NCBI GenBank assembly: GCA_036555005.1
Contig: DATBME010000018.1
Location: 1-9,512, forward strand
Length of the DNA stretch: 9,512 bases
Reading direction: 5' to 3'
DNA from: DASSCW01 sp036555005
GTDB taxonomy: Bacteria > Chloroflexota > Limnocylindria > QHBO01
Shown here: positions 4,451 to 9,512 of the stretch, in pieces
How the letters are laid out: each line of letters begins with the position of its first letter
Position numbering within the stretch: position 1 is the stretch's first letter
Program-made: the position numbers and the translations under genes
Notes under the pieces: generated by a model
What the model was told of the DNA's origin: nothing
Database searches by the model: none
Seen by the model: only the letters and a program-made list of their open reading frames with translations

Positions 4451-6558
4451 GCGATCCACGCCTGCCGGACGACGGCCCGAGCTGGCCGGAGCGCGACCTG
4501 GAGGAGAACCGGGCAGAGCAGCCGGCGATGGGCTGGTCCGACGACCCTTATTCCGCGGAGCCGCTGCCGCCCAACAGGCCATCCGACGAACCCCTCGAAG
4601 GGGAGTGGTCGGACTCGCTGCCCTTCGATCCGGAACCTCTCGAGCCGGACCCTTTCGCTCCCGGCGACACCCTCCGCCAGGACGATCCGTGGGGCTTTCC
4701 GCCTCGCACCCAGCCGATCAATGAGCCGACCTACGAGCCCGCGCCAACCGAGCCGGAGTTCGAGAGCGAGCCGGCCTGGCCACCTGCCTCGACGCCCGAG
4801 CCGGAGCCGCCGGCAGCCGAGGGGCCGCCCACTGCTGATGAGCCGATGGCTTTCGAGCCGTCGGCCGAGGCACCTGAGGAACCCGAGTCACCTGCCGAGC
4901 CGGTATACGCGTTCGCCGGCCCATCGGAGGCCGAGCCGGAGTCGATTGGGGAGGCCGATGCGGACCGTGGGGCGGCGGTCGGGAGCGCCGCCATGCTCGA
5001 CGCCGAGCCCTTTTCGGACGTCGCTCCGGAGGCAGACCCCGATGCCGCACCCGACGCCGAGACTGAGGAGGACCGGACCGACGAGATCGCTGAGGTCGCC
5101 GGTGCATCTGCGCTGGCTGCCGACGAGCCTGCCGATGAGCTTGAGGAGCCGCTCGCCGCCCCGGAGCCCGAGCCGGAGCCCAGCCTTGCGTCCGAAGCGG
5201 CCGAGGAGCCCGAGGTGGCGGTTGAGCCCGAGATGGCGGCTGAACCCGAAGCGGCCGCAGAACCCGACGCGCCGCCGGAGGCCGAACCAGCCGCGGAACC
5301 TGAGCCGGTGCCCGAGCCGGAGTTCGAGCGCGAGTACGCACCATCGGACGAGGTCGCCATCGGGGCCGCAACGGCAACCACCGCCTGGGTCGGCTCCGGC
5401 CTCGACGGCACGTGGGATCACAAGCGCGACGGCAACCGGCGCCGGCCGACCACTGCCGAGCAGGCGGTGCCGTGGCTGATCGGCATCATCCTGGCGCTGG
5501 CCGGCATGGTGATCGTGCTGCTGGCGCTGATCTTCACGTCGCCGAACGGCCTTGTGGCCAGTGATTCGAGCCCCAGCCCGCAGGCGTCTGCCCAGCCCAG
5601 CACCGTGGCCATCGACCCATCCAGCGCGCCCAGCGGCGAAGCCACGCCATCGGTTCCCGCGGTGCAATCGGCCGCCCCAACGCCGGAGCCGCACTTCGGG
5701 CCCCTGGAGATGACCTACCTCGGCCGGCCGTCGGCAGTGGCGCCGGTCTACCTGCTGGTGAAGGACTTCTCGGTCGCCCGGGATCCGGACGTGCTGGCGC
5801 AGGCCGCCCAGGGCGTGTCCAGCTACGCAGCCGCGCCGAATGGTCGTGTGGCGGCCTCGGTGATCAGCGGCCGGGCCGTGGCCCTGGACCGCGGCGGCAA
5901 GACACGCCGGCTCGCCGACAACATCACCACCGTCACCTTCGGGTGGGACGCCGAAACGCTGTACGCGATCCGCATCACCCGGGACGGCGGGAACGACCTG
6001 GCCAAGGTCCTGGAGATCGACTTCGTCAGCGGCGCCACCCGCCAGCTCGCCACGGTTCGCTATCCGCATCCGGTCATCGGAGCCGAGGCACCGCTCCAGG
6101 AGGCGCAGTTCATCGACAACGGGGGCGCGGTGCGCCTGTACGCGGTGGCTGACGGCAACCTGACGCTGTGGGTGCTGGGGGCGCCGGCCACCTACCGGAT
6201 CGATCCGGCCAACGGCGACGTGACCGAGATCGGGCGTGAGCCGATCCTGTGGTCACCGGACGGCACGCTGCGCGTGACCACCCACAAGGACGGCAACAAC
6301 ACCGCGCTCCGCCTGCGCGACCGTGGGAACACCGTCCTCGCCAGCACCGGCGTGAACGGCCTGGTCAGCCACGTGCGATGGGCGGGCACCAACAACGAGA
6401 TCGTCTTCACGCTGGGCGTGTCAAGCTCCGGCGGCGGCGTCCGGCAGGACCTGTACGTCTGGGACCTGGAGGATCGCAAGGAACCGATGCCACTCACCAG
6501 CACGGGCGCGGCCTTCGGAGCCGAGTGGCGTGGCGTAATGTCGAACTGGGGACCGTGA
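4447..6558 (+). CDS. Single-pass membrane protein: Glu/Pro/Ala-rich N-terminal region, exterior propeller-like domain
   Basis: This encodes 703 residues in three parts. Residues ~1-315 are a disordered, strongly acidic region built from irregular E-P, E-P-E-P and A-E-P repeats with few basic residues. A basic stretch (K-R-D-G-N-R-R-R) precedes one transmembrane helix at about 341-365 (VPWLIGIILALAGMVIVLLA and on), so the acidic part should be cytoplasmic. After a Ser/Pro-rich linker (~368-420), residues ~425-703 resemble an exterior beta-propeller of the TolB/WD40-like type, with L-W-S-P-D-G-T-L-R-V and V-R-W-A-G-T-N-N-E-I-V-F blade-like strands. No catalytic motif is seen and I know no named family. 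The start GTG 4447 overlaps the stop of the nine-codon ORF; there is no clear ribosome site. Its stop overlaps the next ATG by one base (TGATG), placing it first in the operon. Confidence 0.8.
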   Translation: MSDPRLPDDGPSWPERDLEENRAEQPAMGWSDDPYSAEPLPPNRPSDEPLEGEWSDSLPFDPEPLEPDPFAPGDTLRQDDPWGFPPRTQPINEPTYEPAPTEPEFESEPAWPPASTPEPEPPAAEGPPTADEPMAFEPSAEAPEEPESPAEPVYAFAGPSEAEPESIGEADADRGAAVGSAAMLDAEPFSDVAPEADPDAAPDAETEEDRTDEIAEVAGASALAADEPADELEEPLAAPEPEPEPSLASEAAEEPEVAVEPEMAAEPEAAAEPDAPPEAEPAAEPEPVPEPEFEREYAPSDEVAIGAATATTAWVGSGLDGTWDHKRDGNRRRPTTAEQAVPWLIGIILALAGMVIVLLALIFTSPNGLVASDSSPSPQASAQPSTVAIDPSSAPSGEATPSVPAVQSAAPTPEPHFGPLEMTYLGRPSAVAPVYLLVKDFSVARDPDVLAQAAQGVSSYAAAPNGRVAASVISGRAVALDRGGKTRRLADNITTVTFGWDAETLYAIRITRDGGNDLAKVLEIDFVSGATRQLATVRYPHPVIGAEAPLQEAQFIDNGGAVRLYAVADGNLTLWVLGAPATYRIDPANGDVTEIGREPILWSPDGTLRVTTHKDGNNTALRLRDRGNTVLASTGVNGLVSHVRWAGTNNEIVFTLGVSSSGGGVRQDLYVWDLEDRKEPMPLTSTGAAFGAEWRGVMSNWGP

Positions 6559-6905
6559 TGCAGCAAATCGTGAACCCGATCGCGGTCGAGCTGGACGAGA
6601 CGGATCGGCTGATGCGCATCCGCTGGGACGACGGCCACCTCGGCGTGTGGGGCTGGCTGACTCTCCGGCGGGCATGCCCCTGCGCACTGTGTGCCGGCGA
6701 GGGAAACCTCCCGGGCGTGGTCACGCTGGAGACCATCTTCACGCCGCAGCAGACCACCATGGAGCGAGTGAAGTGGATCGGCCGATACGCCCTGGCCCCG
6801 ATCTGGGCCGACGGCCACGACACCGGCCTGTTCACCTACGTGAAGCTGCGCGAGCTGTGCCAGTGCGATGAGCATCGGGCCGCCGCGGAGGCAACGGGGG
6901 AGTGA
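6558..6905 (+). CDS. DUF971 / GBBH-like N-terminal domain protein
   Basis: This 115-aa stand-alone protein covers the whole small domain. Family hallmarks are R-I-R-W-D-D-G-H near residue 20, W-L-T-L-R-R-A-C-P-C-A-L-C around 34-46, and G-R-Y-A-L-A-P-I-W-A-D-G-H-D-T-G-L-F-T-Y near 75-94. The same domain occurs at the N-terminus of gamma-butyrobetaine hydroxylase, where it binds zinc, and in some Mrp/ApbC Fe-S carriers; free-standing versions have no established function. The C-P-C-A-L-C cluster and a C-terminal L-C-Q-C-D-E-H offer a full set of metal ligands. ATG 6558 is preferred over the adjacent in-frame GTG 6555. It overlaps the previous stop by one base, and its own TGA overlaps the next GTG by four bases, so translation should be coupled. 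Confidence 0.88.
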   Translation: MQQIVNPIAVELDETDRLMRIRWDDGHLGVWGWLTLRRACPCALCAGEGNLPGVVTLETIFTPQQTTMERVKWIGRYALAPIWADGHDTGLFTYVKLRELCQCDEHRAAAEATGE

Positions 6906-7774
6906 AACGCGGCGAGCCGTTCACCCTGGCGCTCGGCGGCGGCGGCGGACGCGGCTGGGCGCATCTCGGCGTGGGTCGCGCGCTCGACGAGGCCGGCCTG
7001 CAGCCAGACCTGCTGGTCGGCACCAGCATGGGTGCCGTGGTGGGCGCGGCGCTGGCGGCCGGGATGCGCCCCGACGAGATCGAGCGGATGGCGCAGCGCA
7101 GCTCGGTCTACCGGCTCGTCGGCAAGCGCGCCCGCTACGCGCTGTTCGACCCCTCGCCGGTGCTGGCGCGCATCGATGCGGCGCTGGGTCGACCGCGGAT
7201 CGAGGAGCTGCCGCACCGCCTGGCCGTCACCACGTACGACCTGGTCACCGGGACGACCGCCGCCATCACCAGCGGGCCGCTGATCGACGCACTGCGCCGC
7301 AGTATCGCGGTGCCGCTCTTCTTCCCGCCGTGCCGTGATGAGGATGGCGTGTGGTGCGACGCCGGCCCGTGGGAGTCGGTCCCGGTGAGCGTCGCTCGCC
7401 GCCTGTCGCCCGACCCGGTGATCGGCGTGTGGGTCGACGTGCCGAAGCCACGCTTCCTCGCCACCGGCCCGGTCGCCGCCCTGCTGCGCGGCGTCGCCCG
7501 CCCGACCCGCGTTGACGGGCCGAACCTCACGGCGCGCCGATACTTCTCCCTGCTCACCCAGCGCTGGGCCGATCCGGTGGTCGCCGAGGCGCCGGACCTG
7601 CTGATCCGCCCCAGGCTGGGGCTCAGCACCGCGCTGCGGTTCTCCCAGGTCCGCCCGGCCGCGGCGGCGGGCTACCGCGACGCGCGCGAGGCACTCGAAG
7701 CCGCCGGCCTGTGGCGGCCGCCGGCAGGCTCGGCTGGCACCGTCCCTGCCGCGAAGGTGGCCCATGCCGGTTGA
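6902..7774 (+). CDS. Patatin-like phospholipase / acyl hydrolase
   Basis: This 290-aa protein has the bacterial patatin core. G-G-G-G-G-R-G-W-A-H-L-G-V at residues 12-24 is the oxyanion-hole glycine loop, and G-T-S-M-G at 40-44 contains nucleophile Ser42. The catalytic aspartate is D153 in W-C-D-A-G-P-W-E-S-V-P-V, where most family members have D-G-G or D-G-A. Together they form the Ser-Asp dyad of RssA/YchK-like proteins, which hydrolyse acyl ester bonds of phospholipids or related lipids. There is no signal peptide or membrane helix, so a cytoplasmic or membrane-peripheral enzyme is expected. Start GTG 6902 overlaps the DUF971 stop (GTGA), and the 3' end overlaps the PIG-L gene by 11 nt. 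The natural substrate cannot be inferred. Confidence 0.92.
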   Translation: MKRGEPFTLALGGGGGRGWAHLGVGRALDEAGLQPDLLVGTSMGAVVGAALAAGMRPDEIERMAQRSSVYRLVGKRARYALFDPSPVLARIDAALGRPRIEELPHRLAVTTYDLVTGTTAAITSGPLIDALRRSIAVPLFFPPCRDEDGVWCDAGPWESVPVSVARRLSPDPVIGVWVDVPKPRFLATGPVAALLRGVARPTRVDGPNLTARRYFSLLTQRWADPVVAEAPDLLIRPRLGLSTALRFSQVRPAAAAGYRDAREALEAAGLWRPPAGSAGTVPAAKVAHAG

Positions 7775-8666
7775 CACGGGGGGCGTGCTGCTGGTGCATG
7801 CCCACCCCGATGACGAGGCGTTCGGCACCGGTGGCCTGATCGCGCGGTCGGTGGCGGAGGGCCGGCGCGTCGACCTGGTGACCTGTACCGGCGGCGAGGA
7901 GGGCGAGATCCACGACCCGACGCTCGACCACGAGGAGGCCCAACCCCGGTTGCGCGAGATCCGGCTGGCCGAGCTGGAGTGCGCGCTCGATGCGCTGCGC
8001 GGCGACGGCGCCGGCACTCTGGAGCTGCACCTGCTGGGCTACCGCGACTCCGGGATGATGGGCACGGAGTCGAACGCGCGACCGGACGTCTTCTGGAACG
8101 CGGACCTGGACGAGGCCACCGGCCTGCTGGTGGCGATTGTGCGTCGCACCCGCCCGGCGGTGATGGTCAGCTACGACGCCAACGGCAACTATGGGCACCC
8201 CGACCACATCAACGCCCATCGCATCGCGGTTGGCGCCTGGGACGCCGCGGCCGATGCCGACCGCTTCCCGGAGGCCGGCCCGCCCCACGCCGTCGCGAAG
8301 CTGTACGAGATCGCCTGGAACCGTGACCGTTGGTCGTCGCTCATGGAGGACATGAAGGCACGCGACATCGCGCTGCCATGGGCTGGCGACGAGGAAGAGG
8401 CGGAGGCCGCGGCCGAGACCGAGACCGATCAGGAGTGGGGCGTCGCGCCGGAGGACCTCACCACCGAGCTTGATGTCAGCGCCTGGGCCGACCGGAAGCG
8501 CGCCTGCATGGACTGCCACAAGACCCAGCGGCAGGACATGGGCTGGCTGCTGGACCTGCCGTCGGACCTGCAGGCACGCGCCCTCTCGCCGGAGTCATTC
8601 GTGCTGCGCAAGTGGCGGGACCGGGAGGTCCCGGACGGCTACCGGGAGATATCGGTCTTCGATTGA
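7764..8666 (+). CDS. PIG-L/LmbE-family zinc deacetylase, mycothiol-conjugate-amidase-like
   Basis: This 300-aa cytoplasmic metalloenzyme shows both family motifs: H-A-H-P-D-D-E at 12-18 and G-H-P-D-H-I-N-A-H from 144. By alignment with MshB, H14, D17 and H148 should bind zinc and D16 act as general base. Family members cleave N-acyl groups from GlcNAc-type sugars or thiol conjugates. The length and C-terminal block (L-T-T-E-L-D-V-S-A-W, then a basic stretch and H-K-T-Q) resemble mycothiol S-conjugate amidase (Mca) more than MshB. An acidic insertion (E-E-E-A-E-A-A-A-E-T-E-T, about 212-223) is unusual, as is a C-M-D-C pair where Mca has an A-L-x-A-H type sequence. ATG 7764 lies inside the end of the patatin gene, making this the last gene of the overlapping run. 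The substrate is not known; mycothiol metabolism remains an inference. Confidence 0.9.
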   Translation: MPVDTGGVLLVHAHPDDEAFGTGGLIARSVAEGRRVDLVTCTGGEEGEIHDPTLDHEEAQPRLREIRLAELECALDALRGDGAGTLELHLLGYRDSGMMGTESNARPDVFWNADLDEATGLLVAIVRRTRPAVMVSYDANGNYGHPDHINAHRIAVGAWDAAADADRFPEAGPPHAVAKLYEIAWNRDRWSSLMEDMKARDIALPWAGDEEEAEAAAETETDQEWGVAPEDLTTELDVSAWADRKRACMDCHKTQRQDMGWLLDLPSDLQARALSPESFVLRKWRDREVPDGYREISVFD

Positions 8667-8674
8667 CCCCGGCG

Positions 8675-8680
8675 TACCAT
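8675..8680 (+). promoter_or_regulatory. -10 element TACCAT of a leaderless promoter for the O-methyltransferase
   Basis: TACCAT ends 7 nt before ATG 8688, the standard distance from a -10 to the transcription start, so the mRNA would begin at the start codon. It also argues against the nearer ATG at 8679, which overlaps the hexamer. It lies 8 nt past the PIG-L stop, so this gene may be transcribed independently of the upstream operon or by both routes. Confidence 0.5.
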
Positions 8681-8687
8681 GCCCGGC

Positions 8688-9350
8688 ATGTCAAAGGGAA
8701 GCATCGGCCTCGACGAGGCCCTCAACGACTACGTCCTCGACGTCGGCGTGCGCGAGCATCCGGTTCTGGCGCGGCTCCGTGAGCGGACGTCCACCATGGA
8801 GAACGCCCGCATGCAGATCTCGCCGGACGAGGGCGCCTTCCTGCAGATGCTGGTCAGGCTGCTGCCGGCGCGCAGCATCCTGGAGGTCGGCACCTTCACG
8901 GGCTACTCCTCGACCGCCATGGCGCTGGCCCAGGATGCCGATGACCGGATCCTGTGCTGCGACGTGTCAAAGGAATGGACCGATATCGCCCGCGAGGCCT
9001 GGGCCGAGGCCGGCGTCGCCGACCGGATCACGCTGCGCCTGGCACCCGCGGTCGACACGCTCGACGAGCTGCTAGTCGAGGGGCAGGGCAGCCCCTTCGA
9101 CCTGGCCTTCATCGATGCGGACAAGGGCAACTACGACAACTACTACGAACGCGCCCTGCAGCTGGTGCGGCCTGGCGGGCTGATCGCGATCGACAATGTG
9201 CTGTGGAGCGGGCGGGTGGTCGACGAGTCGGACCAGGAGGCGGACACCCTCGCGATCCGGGCGCTCAACGCGAAGATCGCCACGGATGAGCGGGTGGACC
9301 TGGCCATGACGCCCATCGCCGACGGCGTCACCCTGGCCCGCGTCCGCTGA
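8688..9350 (+). CDS. Class I SAM-dependent O-methyltransferase (caffeoyl-CoA OMT-like)
   Basis: This 220-aa soluble enzyme covers the full Methyltransf_3 family fold. Motif I is E-V-G-T-F-T-G-Y-S-S at residues 66-75, the SAM-binding glycine loop. A-F-I-D-A-D-K-G-N-Y-D-N-Y-Y around 140-152 and A-I-D-N-V-L-W-S-G-R-V around 167-177 supply D143, D169 and N170, the expected divalent-metal ligands. The helix before motif I (M-Q-I-S-P-D-E-G-A-F-L) is the usual family entry. Bacterial relatives methylate catechol-like or other hydroxyl groups on small molecules; the substrate here is unknown. ATG 8688 is preferred to ATG 8679 because the latter overlaps a -10 hexamer, and the longer form adds only three residues. 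Two 39-bp repeats follow the stop. Confidence 0.93.
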   Translation: MSKGSIGLDEALNDYVLDVGVREHPVLARLRERTSTMENARMQISPDEGAFLQMLVRLLPARSILEVGTFTGYSSTAMALAQDADDRILCCDVSKEWTDIAREAWAEAGVADRITLRLAPAVDTLDELLVEGQGSPFDLAFIDADKGNYDNYYERALQLVRPGGLIAIDNVLWSGRVVDESDQEADTLAIRALNAKIATDERVDLAMTPIADGVTLARVR

Positions 9351-9374
9351 CGGTTCCGCTGCTCCTGCCTCGGA

Positions 9375-9413
9375 TTCCCTCCCGACGGGACTAATGACCA
9401 AGAAGGGACCGGA
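9375..9413. repeat. Copy 1 of a 39-bp structured intergenic repeat
   Basis: It aligns with 9447-9485 at 35 of 39 positions by eye; the best-conserved part is ACGGGACTAA, one variable pyrimidine, then GACCAAGAAGGG. Within it TCCC (9376-9379) pairs with GGGA (9387-9390) around a 7-nt loop. Flanking bases TGCTCC (9360-9365) pair with GGAGCA (9411-9416), enclosing the repeat. It begins 24 nt after the O-methyltransferase stop. Confidence 0.7.
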
Positions 9414-9446
9414 GCAAGGCCCCATCAGGCCGCTTCTTGTCCGTTC

Positions 9447-9485
9447 TTCCCGCCCCACGGGACTAACGACCAAGAAGGGCCCGGA
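9447..9485. repeat. Copy 2 of the 39-bp structured intergenic repeat
   Basis: It is offset 72 nt from copy 1 with four differences, two of them in the inner loop. TCCC (9448-9451) again pairs with GGGA (9459-9462) across a 7-nt loop, and a different flanking pair, TGTCCG (9438-9443) with CGGACA (9482-9487), encloses it. The window ends 25 nt further on, so more copies could follow. Spacing and divergence do not fit CRISPR. Confidence 0.7.
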
Positions 9486-9512
9486 CATGGGCCGAAATCG
9501 GCTCCATCTTCG

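Noticed and set aside
4721..5479. Plus-strand frame rich in Arg/Ser/Pro inside the acidic-tail region, and the Ser/Gly-rich antisense frame over the same DNA
   Set aside because: Both are alternate readings of the E-P repeat codons with low-complexity products and no initiation signal.
4888..6069. 393-codon minus-strand open frame opposite the large membrane protein
   Set aside because: Long antisense frames are expected in G+C-rich genes; its composition (R/G-rich, no domain, no start context) is that of a shadow, while the plus frame has a helix, linker and propeller-like domain and fits the operon.
6836..8017. 393-codon minus-strand open frame opposite patatin and PIG-L
   Set aside because: Antisense to two genes with intact catalytic motifs; no recognisable domain.
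9375..9485. CRISPR array
   Set aside because: Only two copies with four differences, repeats that fold with variable flanks, and no cas gene nearby.
9457..9485. Integron attC site
   Set aside because: GACTAAC resembles but does not fit the RYYYAAC core, and there is no integrase or cassette structure.
9072..9488. Minus-strand open frame with a twice-repeated G-P-F-L-V-x-S-P-V-G-R-E peptide
   Set aside because: The peptide repeat is produced by the 39-bp DNA repeats, whose 72-nt offset is a multiple of three; the rest is the antisense of the O-methyltransferase, and no start signal precedes it.

Overview
The window is a uniformly G+C-rich bacterial stretch holding ten protein-coding genes (the first cut by the window edge), one candidate nine-codon leader ORF, and short intergenic spaces. 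Several genes appear to start at or within a nucleotide or two of their transcription start: a TANNNT-type -10 hexamer lies 6 to 9 nt before an ATG/GTG with no Shine-Dalgarno. High G+C, frequent GTG starts, leaderless promoters, a DtxR/IdeR-type regulator, META-domain proteins and a mycothiol-conjugate-amidase-like PIG-L enzyme suggest a Chloroflexota or Actinomycetota lineage. I lean towards an environmental Chloroflexota (Limnocylindria-like) genome, but this is inference from style and not a placement.

Layout. (1) 2-541 (+): C-terminal part of a protein with two META/HslJ domains. (2) 541-669: convergent gap with a G+C-rich tandem repeat and a 13-bp perfect hairpin, probably terminating both neighbours. 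(3) 669-1148 (-): small secreted lipoprotein, divergent from (4) 1270-2004 (+), a DtxR-family metal-dependent regulator. (5) 2034-2237 (+): two-helix small membrane protein overlapping (6) 2219-3199 (+), a tandem-GNAT acetyltransferase. (7) 3181-4062 (-): nitrilase-superfamily amidohydrolase whose 3' end overlaps the acetyltransferase tail to tail. (8) 4063-4420: the only long gap, containing inverted and direct repeats. (9) 4421-8666 (+): a tightly overlapping run made of a mini-ORF, a 703-aa Glu/Pro-rich single-pass membrane protein with an exterior propeller-like domain, a DUF971 protein, a patatin-like phospholipase and a PIG-L/Mca-like deacetylase. (10) 8688-9350 (+): class I O-methyltransferase with its own apparent leaderless promoter. 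(11) 9351-9512: two 39-bp imperfect direct repeats 72 nt apart, possibly continuing beyond the window.

Functionally this looks like a housekeeping or accessory-metabolism neighbourhood and not a defence island or mobile element: I see no transposase, integrase, phage gene, CRISPR array, tRNA or rRNA. The most notable items are the structured terminal repeat pair, the recurrent leaderless promoter architecture, the translationally coupled mini-ORF before the large membrane protein, and a possible low-molecular-weight-thiol theme (a tandem GNAT resembling MshD in layout plus a Mca-like amidase), which is only a hypothesis.
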